Assembly: GCA_031291675.1 (NCBI GenBank)
Contig: JARLIO010000062.1
Coordinates: 83,013 to 147,012, forward strand
Direction of reading: 5' to 3'
Length of the DNA: 64,000 nt
Source of the DNA: Azospirillaceae bacterium
GTDB taxonomy: Bacteria; Pseudomonadota; Alphaproteobacteria; Azospirillales; Azospirillaceae
A program made the position numbers and the translations under genes. Below the pieces are notes generated by a model. It was not told the origin of the DNA. It saw only the letters and a list, made by a program, of their open reading frames with translations, and did not search any database. Of the stretch, positions 32,979 to 42,025 are shown one piece after another (position 1 is the stretch's first letter; every line of letters starts with the position of its first letter).

Positions 32979-33002
32979 CGTTCCACGATCTATCGTGGAA
33001 CG
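32979..33002. promoter_or_regulatory. Perfect 11-bp-arm palindrome
   Basis: cgttccacgat-ct-atcgtggaacg, a perfect inverted repeat with a 2-nt centre, at the edge of the AT-rich island. The short centre suits a dimeric DNA-binding protein or site-specific recombinase rather than an RNA hairpin. Confidence 0.6.
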
Positions 33003-33115
33003 GGAACGTTTCTGTAAAAAAATCAGTAAATTTCCTATTTAGCCACAAATTCTTGTAGCGATAGCGACGGCAATATAATGCAACGTATATATTTATGCAT
33101 GGTGTGACGCAATAA

Positions 33116-33145
33116 CTTTATCATGAAAATTTATTAATGATAAAG
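33116..33145. repeat. 9-bp-arm inverted repeat in AT-rich island
   Basis: ctttatcat and atgataaag flank a 12-nt AT-only-type spacer (gaaaatttatta). Could be an operator or a weak hairpin. Confidence 0.5.
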
Positions 33146-33176
33146 AAGATATTATATCAATATACATCACAAGCTT

Positions 33177-33188
33177 AACGCTAGCGTT
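33177..33188. promoter_or_regulatory. 12-bp perfect palindrome
   Basis: aacgctagcgtt, self-complementary, at the right part of the AT-rich island. Candidate protein-binding site; no target gene starts nearby except the leftward-reading XRE gene, which points into this region. Confidence 0.4.
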
Positions 33189-33472
33189 GGCTTTATTGAT
33201 TGTCAATCCGCATTTTCATAACTAATATGTAATGTTCTGTGGCGTCAGGAATCGCGGCAAAGCACGTTGGCGTAACATCGATGGGGGAGGCAGCCCGGTC
33301 GCCGGGATGCCGGTTATGCGAGATGACGCCATCGTCTACTTCTTGACGGTGGCAATCTATCGACCAGCGACAATTTCGGTGTGACGCCGGGCCTGACCCG
33401 ATGGAACGCGGTGGCGAATGTGGTCGAGGGCGTGCTCGTGGTACAGAGCAATCGAAGGTTTTTCCTTCGGCA

Positions 33473-33763
33473 TCATCCGATGTCTGCTCTTGACGCGAGG
33501 ATTGTCGCGGTAAACCATCGGCTGTCGAGGAAATACGACGCTGGAACGTCGAGCACCTCCGCCAAGTGATACAACTCGCCGATGCTGACACGACGAAGTC
33601 CTCGCTCGGCGGCTTGAACCTGCCGGACGCTCAATCGCATGGCAACGCCAAGTTCTTCCTGGCTCAGGCCCAGGAAGACCCGGCGATTTTGGATACGACT
33701 TCCAATGTGGCAATCAATCGCGCAGGGATCATCGTCGTTAACGGAGGTGTGGAAATGCGACAC
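33473..33763 (-). CDS. XRE-family helix-turn-helix regulator
   Basis: A 96-aa protein. An XRE/Cro-type domain covers residues ~18-78: IGSRIQNRRVFLGLSQEELG, then MRLSVRQVQAAERGLRRVSI and LYHLAEVLDVPASYFLD. I chose the GTG at 33763 because a GGAGAG site lies 5 bp upstream; the longer frame upstream is not family-like. The 20-residue lead (SHFHTSVNDDDPCAID) is typical of alphaproteobacterial XRE proteins. It could act on the palindromes downstream in the AT-rich island; this is speculation. Confidence 0.75.
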   Translation of the reverse strand: MSHFHTSVNDDDPCAIDCHIGSRIQNRRVFLGLSQEELGVAMRLSVRQVQAAERGLRRVSIGELYHLAEVLDVPASYFLDSRWFTATILASRADIG

Positions 33764-34293
33764 AAGGACTCTCCAAGAAAAAACCGGGAATGCCGACGGA
33801 CAGGCAACGACTGCTGCCGATTCGCCTGGCTGAGGCCAAGCCGTGCATCGGTGATGACGGCGCCTGAATATTATACGGCCGATACCCGGCGGCGCCTGCG
33901 CGGCCCGCGATAACTTTTCGTCGATACGGAACCAGTCCTGCGCATCGCGGAATTTCCGCTTTCGATGGCGGTGAAGGCCCATTCGTGCAAAAATGTACGG
34001 TAAAGGTAACGGCTCGCAATCATCGGCGGTTCGACCTGATATCATCGTGTGATTCTGGAGCAGGTTCGGTGAGACTCTCGCGCACCACGGGACCGAATTA
34101 TATGAGACCAGGACCGGATTATTTGCGACGGACCCGCAATCATCGGCGATGCGGCTCCCATTATATCAGACACTTGTTCAAGCCATTCATCAGATTGGCA
34201 ATCCGGCCGCCCGCATGCGCACGGCAAGCTCCTGGGCTCTCGCCCCGCCGAGTTCGCCCCGGAGGAATTGGCGGATCTCAGCGGGCTTGGCGC
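33764..34293. other. Intergenic mosaic, no gene recognised
   Basis: About 530 bp without a recognisable gene. The 14-mer CGCAATCATCGGCG occurs twice (near 34014 and 34135), beside AT-rich patches (gaattatatgagacc, ccattatatcagac). A possible small protein fragment on the minus strand at ~34200-34290 could not be identified. Confidence 0.4.
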
Positions 34294-34356
34294 TAGAGCA
34301 TTTTCCGACCAAGTGGGTTCCGGTTGGGCGTAGAAAATGCGACAAAACAAAGACCT
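34294..34356. repeat. Dispersed repeat R3, copy b
   Basis: 63 bp identical to 29886-29948 and in the same orientation; here followed at once by a strong hairpin. Confidence 0.85.
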
Positions 34357-34394
34357 AGAGCCGTTTCCGATCCAACGTGATCGGAAACGGCTCT
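34357..34394. repeat. Strong 16-bp-stem hairpin
   Basis: agagccgtttccgatc / gatcggaaacggctct, perfectly paired around a 6-nt loop (caacgt). Such palindromes are frequent intergenic repeats in alphaproteobacteria. It could also end transcription of the leftward oxidoreductase gene (stop at 34559), though no T-run follows. Confidence 0.7.
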
Positions 34395-34558
34395 GAACTG
34401 TTCAACGAGCGACCAGTACCGTGTACGGGTGCCGCGTCAACCGGGGCTCCAGGTCCTCAAGGTGACGAGCGAGCACGCCCTTGACCCCCTGGGCGCCGGC
34501 GGGCGAGATCCCCGATCGGCGTGATCAGGGCGATGTCGTCCTGGTCGCCCGGTCCTCG

Positions 34559-35884
34559 TCAGAATTCGGCGACCTTTCCGACGGCAAACCCGGCGAAGCG
34601 GCGGGGATGATAGGGGCCTGGCTCGACGATGGCCGCATCACCCGTGATGATATCGGCGATCAGATGGCCCGCCCCGGGTCCGATCCCGAATCCGTGGCCG
34701 CTGAACCCGGCGGCCAGAATGAAACCGGGCAGGGCGCCGATCTCTCCGATCGCCGGGACGCCATCGGGTGTGCTGTCGATGTAACCGGCCCAGGCGGCGG
34801 TGACGGTGGTGGTTCTCAGCGCCGGCAACAAATCCAGGGCGCGGCGGTGTGTTCGTTGGATCGTGCCCTGGTCGGGTGTCGGATCGAGGATGCGCATGCG
34901 TTCCATCGGCGTCGGACGGTCCAGGCGCCAGGGACGCAGCGTTTCGTGGCCGGCGTTGATGCCGCCGAGCCCCCCCGGGAGCAGGTTGCGCCAACGCCGT
35001 CGGAACATCGGCAGAAACTGCGGCGCAAAGCGCAGTTGCTGGAGGGTCGGGTCGACGCGGCCCCGTCCGCTGATCGCGAGCGTATAGCCGCCATCGCCGC
35101 GCCGGGTCACGGAGATCGCCGCGGTGTGCAGCGCGTCAGGCAGGCCCGCGGCACCCGGGGAAACCGCCAGGATCGAGGAGCGGATCGAGGCCTGGGGAAA
35201 GCGGATGCCGAGTTGGTTGCAGAAGGAGGAACCCCAGGCGCCGCCGGCCATGATGGCGATCGGGGTGCGGATCGTGCCCTGTTCCGTGATGACGCCGGCG
35301 ACCCGTCCCCCCGCGGTTTCCAGGCCCCGGGCCGCGCAATTCTGGTGGACCGAGCCCCCCTGTTTCAGAATGGCGCGCGCCACGGCCGGGGCGGCGCTGG
35401 CCGGATCGGCGATGCCGTCGGTCGGTGAGAACACGCCGCCTTTCCAGGTCCGGCCTGTGGCATGGCCGTGTCGCGTCGCCGCGGCACTGTCCAGCATCCG
35501 GGTCGTGACCCCCACGGTCCGGGCAAAGTCGCGCCAGCGCGCCCAGGTCGCCAGTTCCCGCTCATCATTGCTGAGATAGAGCAGGCCGCAGCGCGTGAAG
35601 CCGGTGTTCTCGCCGCTTTCGCTGCCAAAGCGCTGCCACAGGTCGAGGCTGTGGGTCGCCATTGGCAATTCGCGGGCATCACGATTTTGTTGTCGGCACC
35701 AGCCCCAGTTCCGGCTGGATTGTTCGGCGCCGATCCGGCCCTTTTCCACCAGGGCAACCTTGAGCCCCCGCATCGTCAGGTAATAGGCGGCGAAGACACC
35801 GACAATGCCGCCACCGATCACGACGGCATCGGCGCGGTCCGGGATTTGCGGGGTGGATTGAATAGGCTGCAACGGCGCGGGCAT
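34559..35884 (-). CDS. FAD-dependent amino-acid/amine oxidoreductase (DadA-like), paralogue 1
   Basis: A 441-aa DAO-family flavoenzyme. The FAD Rossmann motif is VVIGGGIVGVFAAYYL, followed by VEKGRIGAEQSSRNWGWCRQ, a motif shared with the paralogue at 51311. The FAD C-terminal motif is GFILAAGFSGHGFGIGPGAG. It probably oxidises a secondary amine or D-amino acid. The ATG at 35884 has GGAG 9 bp upstream. The gene is divergent from an Lrp-type regulator, the usual control arrangement. A 101-bp internal segment (35293-35393) occurs again at 31129. Confidence 0.87.
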   Translation of the reverse strand: MPAPLQPIQSTPQIPDRADAVVIGGGIVGVFAAYYLTMRGLKVALVEKGRIGAEQSSRNWGWCRQQNRDARELPMATHSLDLWQRFGSESGENTGFTRCGLLYLSNDERELATWARWRDFARTVGVTTRMLDSAAATRHGHATGRTWKGGVFSPTDGIADPASAAPAVARAILKQGGSVHQNCAARGLETAGGRVAGVITEQGTIRTPIAIMAGGAWGSSFCNQLGIRFPQASIRSSILAVSPGAAGLPDALHTAAISVTRRGDGGYTLAISGRGRVDPTLQQLRFAPQFLPMFRRRWRNLLPGGLGGINAGHETLRPWRLDRPTPMERMRILDPTPDQGTIQRTHRRALDLLPALRTTTVTAAWAGYIDSTPDGVPAIGEIGALPGFILAAGFSGHGFGIGPGAGHLIADIITGDAAIVEPGPYHPRRFAGFAVGKVAEF

Positions 35885-36124
35885 GGGATGAAACTCCAGA
35901 ATCAGCATCCGGACCTTAGGGGTTCCCGGCCGGTTGGCGGCACTGGAGATCGCGGCGCTGCAGCATATCATTTTGTTGATGGCCGACGCGGCGAACGATT
36001 GTTCTGGAAGGGAGAATCCTCCACGATGGACAAAACCTCGTGCTATGCTAAGCTCTTTCCGGCCGGTCGGCAGAATGTTTTGCTGCCGAATTCCGGCGTC
36101 GGTCTTTCATTGGATGGATCTGCC

Positions 36125-36601
36125 ATGAAATTGGATCGGATCGACATCAAGATCCTCTATCAACTGCAGAAAAACGGCCGCATCACCAATGTCGAGCTCG
36201 CGGAACTGGTCAGCCTGTCGCCCAGTCCCTGCCTGATGCGCGTCAAGAAGCTCCAGGCGGAAGGCTATATCGAAGGCTATTCCGCCCAGATCAATATTGG
36301 AAAGCTTGGCCAGGTCCTGACGGTTTTCACCGAGATTACACTCAAGAATCACCGGCAGATCGATTTTGCCCGGTTCCTGGCCGCGATCAGGAAGGTTGAC
36401 CAGTTGCTGGAATGTCATCTGGTCTCGGGCGGGTATGATTATATGCTGAAATTTGTCACCGCCGGGATCGGTGAGTATCAGACGATCATGGAAAACCTGA
36501 CCGACATGGATATCGGCATCGACAAGTATTTCAGCTTTGTCGTGTTGAAATCGCCGATCGTCAAGGCGCATATGCCGTTGACCAGCCTGTTCCCGGTCTA
36601 G
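36125..36601 (+). CDS. Lrp/AsnC-family transcriptional regulator
   Basis: A 158-aa regulator with the AsnC-type N-terminal helix-turn-helix (DRIDIKILYQLQKNGRITNV, then LAELVSLSPSPCLMRVKKLQ) and the RAM effector domain (VTAGIGEYQTIMENLTDMDI). Start is the ATG at 36125 (MKLDRIDIK); the long open frame before it is antisense to the oxidoreductase. It is divergent from that oxidoreductase gene with ~240 bp between, so it likely controls it in response to an amino acid. R2 copy c begins 7 bp after its stop. Confidence 0.9.
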   Translation: MKLDRIDIKILYQLQKNGRITNVELAELVSLSPSPCLMRVKKLQAEGYIEGYSAQINIGKLGQVLTVFTEITLKNHRQIDFARFLAAIRKVDQLLECHLVSGGYDYMLKFVTAGIGEYQTIMENLTDMDIGIDKYFSFVVLKSPIVKAHMPLTSLFPV

Positions 36602-36607
36602 TGGCCC

Positions 36608-36747
36608 GCGTCATTGAATTTGCTACCGTCGCCCTCGCGAATGCGGGGGCCCAGAGCGGCACGCTCCGAACGATGGCGCCTGGGGCCCTGGATGCCCGCG
36701 TTCGCGAGCATAACGGTGGCGGGAGATCCTCTCATTGTCAGCGACGC
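36608..36747 (+). repeat. Dispersed hairpin repeat R2, copy c
   Basis: Same orientation as copies a and b. Located between the convergent stops of the Lrp and ABC-ATPase genes, where its hairpin could serve as a shared terminator. Confidence 0.85.
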
Positions 36748-36800
36748 GAGCCACGAGCCGGTTTCCCGCCCCCCGGCAATCCGGTCAGTGCCCGAATGTC

Positions 36801-38459
36801 TCAACGCTGGCAATAGTCCCGCACCTGGTCGGGATCCTGGCGCAGGGCGTCGAGCCAGGACGGGTCGAGCCGGGGCACCGAGGAAAACAGCAGCTTGGAA
36901 TAAGGATGCTGCGGCGCCTTTCGCTCCGCCGGGGTGATTTCCTCCATTTTTTGTCCGCGATACATCACGATGATCTCGTCGCAGATCGCCTCGACCACCG
37001 ACAGATCATGGCTGATGAAGACGTAGGACAGGCCGAGTTCGCGTTGCAGCTCCTTGAGCAGCTCAATCACCGCCGCGGTCACGACCGTATCCAGGGCCGA
37101 GGTGATTTCGTCACACAGGATCAGCTTGGGATCCGCGGCCAGGGCACGGGCGAAATTGATGCGCTGCTTCTCGCCGCCCGACAGCTCGCCGGGGTGGCGA
37201 TGGCGCACCGTGCGGGGCAGGTGGACCATGTCGAGCAGCGCATTGATCCGGACGTCGCGCGCCTTGCGGTCCATGCCATGATAGAAGGCGAGGGGGCGGC
37301 CGAGAATGTCCTCGATCGACTTGGCCGGGTTGAGCGCGGTGTCGGCGTGCTGGAACACGATCTGCAGCTCGCGCAACTGACTGCGGGTCCGTTTGCGGGC
37401 GGTGTTCCACAGTTCGTGGCCATCGAAAATGATGTCACCGGCGTGGGCCGGGTGAATGCCGGCGATGGCACGGGCCAGGGTCGACTTGCCGCAGCCGGAT
37501 TCGCCGACAATGCCGAGATTGCGGCCCCGCTCCACTTTCAGGCTGACCGACCGGACCGCAACGATCAGCGGTTGCCCGTCGCGCTGGACCGGCCCATAGC
37601 CGACGGTCATCGCGTCGACCTCAAGAAGCGGGTGCGACGGGCTTTCCGGGGCGGCGGTCCGGCTGTGCGGCTTCGGTTTGAACGCCGCCAGCAGGCTCTG
37701 GGTGTAGGGGTGCCGGGGCTGGGTCAGGATGTCATGGGTCGTGCCGATTTCCTGCGTCTGGCCTGATTTCAAGACCACGATGCGGTCTGCGATCTGGGCG
37801 ACCACCGCGAGGTCGTGGGAGACATAGACGCAGGCAATTCGATATTGCTTGATCACCGCCTTGAAGGCGCGCAGCACCTCGACCTGGGTCGTGACGTCCA
37901 GCGCCGTCGTCGGCTCGTCGAAAATCACCAGTTTCGGATTACCGATCAGGGCCATCGCCGCCGCGAGCCGCTGCAACTGGCCGCCCGAGACCTGGTGGGG
38001 ATAGCGGTTGCCGATCGCGGCCGGTTCGGGCAGGGACAGGGCCCGGAACAGCTCGATGGCTTTGCGTCGCGCCGCGGCCGGTGACATCAGGCCATGGATG
38101 CGGGTCACCTCGATGACCTGGTCCATAATGGTGGCGGCGGGATTGAAGGCGGCCGCGGCGCTTTGCGGCACATAGGCAATCTTGGTGCCGCGGATGGCGG
38201 CCCGTTGCTTCTCCGACAGGGTGACCATGTTGTCACCATCGACCCAGACGTCGCCGCCGGAGATCCGGCATCCGGCCCGGGCGTAGCCCATCAGGGTCAT
38301 CGCGATGGTCGTCTTGCCCGAGCCGCTCTCGCCGATGAAGGCCACGCTTTCGCCTTCGGCGATGGTCAGGCTGACCCCTTTGATGATCTCGACGCGGCGC
38401 CCGGAATCGGTGGTCGCTTCGACCTTCAGGTTGCGAATTTCGACGAGATTGGCCATCAC
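36801..38459 (-). CDS. Peptide/opine ABC transporter, fused double ATPase (DppD-DppF)
   Basis: A 552-aa protein with two complete ABC domains, as when DppD and DppF are fused. First domain: Walker A GESGSGKTT (~43), signature VSGGQLQRLAAAMAL, Walker B LVIFDEPTTALD. Second domain: Walker A GESGCGKSTLA (~320), signature LSGGEKQRINFARAL, Walker B LILCDEITSALD. Glu is present after the Walker B Asp in both, so both sites look active. Its start overlaps the end of the permease gene upstream. It powers import by the two permeases and binding protein in the same operon. Confidence 0.93.
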   Translation of the reverse strand: MMANLVEIRNLKVEATTDSGRRVEIIKGVSLTIAEGESVAFIGESGSGKTTIAMTLMGYARAGCRISGGDVWVDGDNMVTLSEKQRAAIRGTKIAYVPQSAAAAFNPAATIMDQVIEVTRIHGLMSPAAARRKAIELFRALSLPEPAAIGNRYPHQVSGGQLQRLAAAMALIGNPKLVIFDEPTTALDVTTQVEVLRAFKAVIKQYRIACVYVSHDLAVVAQIADRIVVLKSGQTQEIGTTHDILTQPRHPYTQSLLAAFKPKPHSRTAAPESPSHPLLEVDAMTVGYGPVQRDGQPLIVAVRSVSLKVERGRNLGIVGESGCGKSTLARAIAGIHPAHAGDIIFDGHELWNTARKRTRSQLRELQIVFQHADTALNPAKSIEDILGRPLAFYHGMDRKARDVRINALLDMVHLPRTVRHRHPGELSGGEKQRINFARALAADPKLILCDEITSALDTVVTAAVIELLKELQRELGLSYVFISHDLSVVEAICDEIIVMYRGQKMEEITPAERKAPQHPYSKLLFSSVPRLDPSWLDALRQDPDQVRDYCQR

Positions 38460-39307
38460 GGGGCACTCCGGTCGCGGATCTTCCGCGGCAGATTGTCGAT
38501 CAGAAGATTGACGCTGATGGTCAGGGTGGCGATGGCGATCGAGGGCACGATCACCGCCGGCGCCCCGAAGGGCAGACCGCCAAGATTTTCGCGGACCAGC
38601 GCGCCCCAGTCGGCATAGGGCGGCTGCACGCCCAGCCCGAGAAAAGACAGGCCCGACAGCAGCAGCACGATGAAAACAAAGCGCAGGCCGAGATCGGCCA
38701 GCACCGGGCCGATGATGTTGGGCAGGATTTCCGCGCCGATCAAATAGGCCAGGCTCTCGCCGCGAATCCGGGCGACGGTCATGAATTCCATGGTGTTGAT
38801 ATTGACCGCCAGCGAGCGGCTGAAGCGATAGGCGCCGGGAATATAGATCGCCGAGAGTGTCAGGATCAGGACCGGGATCGAGGAGCCGACGGCGGCCACG
38901 ACCATCAGGCCGAACAGTTTGCTGGGGATCGAGTTCATGGCATCGAGGATGCGGCTGAGCACGCTATCAACGACGCCGCGCACCACCGCGGCGGCCATGC
39001 CGAGCACGACGCCGGTGACGCAGGCGATGGTCACCGCCGCCAGCGAGATGCCGACGGTATAGCGCGCCCCCATCAGGATCCGCGACAGCATGTCGCGGCC
39101 GAGATAGTCCGATCCCAGCCACAATCCCGGGTGCATCGGCCCGAAATAGTCGGTGTCGACGATCTCACCGACGGAATAGGGGATGAGATCGGCGGCAAAC
39201 AGGGCGATGACGGCCCAGAACAGCACGACGGCGAAGCCGATCAGCCCGACCAGATTGATGCGGTAGCCGAGCCGCGACCCGATGAGACCGGTGGCGCGTT
39301 TTGTCAT
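38456..39307 (-). CDS. ABC transporter permease, DppC type
   Basis: A 283-aa inner-membrane permease with about six transmembrane segments. It has the OppC_N segment at the N-terminus (LVGLIGFAVVLFWAVIALFA) and the EAA-type cytoplasmic loop for ATPase contact (ARIRGESLAYLIGAEILPNI). The start overlaps the stop of the DppB-type gene by one base set (ATGA). It pairs with that gene to form the channel. Confidence 0.9.
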   Translation of the reverse strand: MTKRATGLIGSRLGYRINLVGLIGFAVVLFWAVIALFAADLIPYSVGEIVDTDYFGPMHPGLWLGSDYLGRDMLSRILMGARYTVGISLAAVTIACVTGVVLGMAAAVVRGVVDSVLSRILDAMNSIPSKLFGLMVVAAVGSSIPVLILTLSAIYIPGAYRFSRSLAVNINTMEFMTVARIRGESLAYLIGAEILPNIIGPVLADLGLRFVFIVLLLSGLSFLGLGVQPPYADWGALVRENLGGLPFGAPAVIVPSIAIATLTISVNLLIDNLPRKIRDRSAP

Positions 39308-40272
39308 CAGCGGAGCCTCGGATTGGCCAGGATGGCGATGACATCGGCAGCGGTGATCAGCACAAGATAACCGAGGCAGAAGATCATGGCACAGCTCTGG
39401 ATCAGTGGCAGATCGCGGGTCGACACCGCGTCGACCATCAGCATGGCGATACCGGGATAGTTGAAGATGGTCTCGATGATGATGACGCCGCCGAGCAGGT
39501 AGGACAGCGACAGGGCCATCGCATTGACGATCGGGCCGAGCGCGTTGGGCAGGGCGTGTTTCAGGACCAGACGGGGCCGCGAGGCTCCCTTCAGCAGCGC
39601 CATTTCGACATAGGGCGTGTTGAGGGTCTCGATCACGGCGGCCCGGCCCATCCGGATCATTTGCGCCGACACCACGAAGGTCAGGGTGATGACCGGCATG
39701 GCATAGGCGCGCAACAGATCATAGAAGCTGTGGATTTCGTTGGTGAAGGACAGCGCCGGCAGCCATTTCAGATAGACGGCGAACAGCAGAACCGCCGAGG
39801 TCGCGACGACGAACTCCGGTACCGAAATGACCCCGATGGTCACGATGGTCACAATCCGGTCATAGACCGAGCCGCGCCACATCGCGGCGGTGATGCCCAG
39901 CGTCAGGGCCAGCGGCACGGAGATCAGGGCGGTCAGCCCGGCGAGCTTCAGCGTGTTGACAAGGCGCCCGGCGATCAGCGTGGCGACCGGCATATTGTTG
40001 GCATAGGAGGTGCCCAGGTCACCCCGCAGCAGTCCGAGACACCAGCGCAGGAAGCGGAACAAAGCGGGTTCGTCGAGATGCATCGCCGTGCGCAGACCGG
40101 CGACCGCCTCGGGTGTCGCGGCCTGGCCGAGCAGGATCGATGCGGTGTCGCCGGGCAGCAGCGTGGTGGCAAAGAACACGGCGAACGAGACGATCACCAG
40201 CGTGACCAGGGCGATGAGCAGTCTGCTCAGGACGAGGGACGGAACCCGTGCTCTCACGCTGTGACTCCGCAT
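39307..40272 (-). CDS. ABC transporter permease, DppB type
   Basis: A 321-aa permease with an N-terminal membrane anchor (LVLSRLLIALVTLVIVSFAV), the DppB-typical LLPGDTASILLGQAATPEAV loop, and the EAA loop near KGASRPRLVLKHALPNALGP. I use the ATG at 40272 (MRSHSVRARVPS); codons before it are Pro/Arg-rich and not family-like. It follows the binding-protein gene by 82 bp in the same operon. Confidence 0.9.
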   Translation of the reverse strand: MRSHSVRARVPSLVLSRLLIALVTLVIVSFAVFFATTLLPGDTASILLGQAATPEAVAGLRTAMHLDEPALFRFLRWCLGLLRGDLGTSYANNMPVATLIAGRLVNTLKLAGLTALISVPLALTLGITAAMWRGSVYDRIVTIVTIGVISVPEFVVATSAVLLFAVYLKWLPALSFTNEIHSFYDLLRAYAMPVITLTFVVSAQMIRMGRAAVIETLNTPYVEMALLKGASRPRLVLKHALPNALGPIVNAMALSLSYLLGGVIIIETIFNYPGIAMLMVDAVSTRDLPLIQSCAMIFCLGYLVLITAADVIAILANPRLR

Positions 40273-40354
40273 AAGGTTGGAGGGGGCGGCGGGGCCGCAA
40301 AACGGGTGATGACGGAGCCGCCGGGGATGCCGGCAGCCCCGGCGGGGTATCGCG

Positions 40355-41962
40355 TCAGGCGTCGAGCCAGACATACTCCGCGAAGGCGTAGCCCATCATG
40401 CCGCCGAGCGGGTTCGGGGCCAAACCTTTCAGCTTGCCGGTGATCGCATCGACATTCGAGAGATAGGCCGGGATCAAGGTGCCGGCTTCGTCGGCGATCA
40501 TGACCTGCAACGCGCTGTAGAGCTCTTTGCGCTTGGCCTGATCGAGCGAACCCCGGGCTTCGAGCATCATCTTGTCGAACTTCTCCGACTTGTACTGGCT
40601 CTCATTCCACGGCGCGTCCGAGGCGTAGAGCAGCGAGAACAGGATGTCGGGGGTTGGGCGCGGGTTGATGTTGCCGAAATGGATCGGGGCCTTGAGCCAG
40701 TAATTATCCCAGTAGCCGTCGGAGGGAACCCGTTGGACATCGAGTTTCATGCCGATCTCGGCACCGGAGGCCTGGATGATCATGGCCATGTCGATCGAGG
40801 AGGTCGCGGCGTCGGATGCGATGACCGGAATGGATTGGCCCAACAGCCCGGCCTTCTTGAACAGGAATTTCGCTTTGTCGGGATCGTAGGGCTTGGGCTT
40901 CAGGTCGGGGTTGTGGAAGAAATCGGCCGGCGACACGGGCTGGTCATTGGCGACGATGCCCAGGCCGCGCATCGCCGATTTGACGATCTGCTCGCGATTG
41001 ACCAGATACTTCATGCCGTCGACGAAATCTTTATTGTGCCCCGGCGTCTTGTCGAGACGCATGTTGAGATTGGTGTAGTTGCCTGACGTCGTCGTGGACA
41101 GCACGAAGCCCTTCTGGGTGTCGACCAGGCGCATCGAGCGCGGATTGATCGAGGCGGCCAGATGAATATCACCGGACAACAGCGCATTGACGCGGGCATT
41201 GTCGTCGCTGATGGCGAAAAATTCGAAGGAATCGACGTTCGGGCCCGATTTCCAGTAATTCTTGTTGCGCAGGCCGATGGATCGGACACCGGGTTCGAAT
41301 TTCTCGCAGGTGAAGGCGCCGGTTCCGTTGCCCTTGGAAAAGTCGGTGGTGCCATCGGCCACGATCATGAAATGATGCATCGACAGGATGGTCGGCAGAT
41401 CGGCATTGGGACTGGTCAGTGCGATCTCGACGGTGGACTTGTCGATCGCTTTGACGCCGGTGATTTGCGCGGCGATCTTGGCGACCTTTGATCCGACGGC
41501 AGGATCGAGATGGCGCTTCAACGAGAACACGACATCGTCGGCGGTCAGCGGCTTGCCGTCGTGGAAGGTGACCTCCTTGCGCAGCTTGACGGTCCAGGTC
41601 TGGGCGTCTTTGCTGTCGATGGAGGAGGCCAGCTCCATCTGCGGCGTGCCACCTTCGTTCAGGAAGCTCAGCCGGTTGTAGAAGGAACAACAGCGGACAT
41701 AGTCGGTCGAGAGCGAGGCCTTGGCCGGATCAAGCGTGTCGGCCGTCGAGGATGACCAGCCGGCCGCCTTCAGGGCGCCACCTTTGACCGGTGTGGCGGC
41801 CAGGGCGGCGGTCGCGTGGTTGAAAATGATGTTTCCCGCGGCCAGGGAGGCGCCGCCGGCCATCATCATCTTCAGCAATTCCCGGCGCGATGCGCCGCGG
41901 CGGATCGCGTCTTCCACCATGGTGTCATCGGGCTTGTTCCAATTGGTGATCACGTCGCTCAT
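40355..41962 (-). CDS. ABC transporter substrate-binding protein (family 5), Tat-exported
   Basis: A 535-aa SBP_bac_5 periplasmic protein. The N-terminus has a twin-arginine signal (ASRRELLKMMMAGGASLAAG) after an ~25-residue cytosolic lead, so it is probably exported folded by Tat. Family features include DTLDPAKASLSTDYVR and WTVKLRKEVTFHDGKPLTAD. Binding proteins of this type bring in di- and oligopeptides, opines, nickel or polyamine-like compounds; substrate is not readable. It is the promoter-proximal gene of the import operon. Confidence 0.9.
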   Translation of the reverse strand: MSDVITNWNKPDDTMVEDAIRRGASRRELLKMMMAGGASLAAGNIIFNHATAALAATPVKGGALKAAGWSSSTADTLDPAKASLSTDYVRCCSFYNRLSFLNEGGTPQMELASSIDSKDAQTWTVKLRKEVTFHDGKPLTADDVVFSLKRHLDPAVGSKVAKIAAQITGVKAIDKSTVEIALTSPNADLPTILSMHHFMIVADGTTDFSKGNGTGAFTCEKFEPGVRSIGLRNKNYWKSGPNVDSFEFFAISDDNARVNALLSGDIHLAASINPRSMRLVDTQKGFVLSTTTSGNYTNLNMRLDKTPGHNKDFVDGMKYLVNREQIVKSAMRGLGIVANDQPVSPADFFHNPDLKPKPYDPDKAKFLFKKAGLLGQSIPVIASDAATSSIDMAMIIQASGAEIGMKLDVQRVPSDGYWDNYWLKAPIHFGNINPRPTPDILFSLLYASDAPWNESQYKSEKFDKMMLEARGSLDQAKRKELYSALQVMIADEAGTLIPAYLSNVDAITGKLKGLAPNPLGGMMGYAFAEYVWLDA

Positions 41963-42025
41963 GTTGTCCCCTGTCTCCTGTGGTTGATGGGCTGCCCCTC
42001 GGCGTGATGCCGGTGCCGGTGCCGG

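Larger units (their letters stand above)
32626..33472. other. Gene-free region with an AT-rich island
   Basis: About 850 bp without a convincing gene. The first ~300 bp hold the left end of the TnpB element (exact end not determined). From about 32930 to 33240 the DNA changes abruptly to AT-rich, unlike anything else in the window, and holds three palindromes. From 33240 normal composition resumes. Confidence 0.6.

Noticed and set aside
31390..33472. tnpA (Y1 transposase) belonging to the TnpB element
   Set aside because: No HUH-type transposase frame is present on either side of tnpB.
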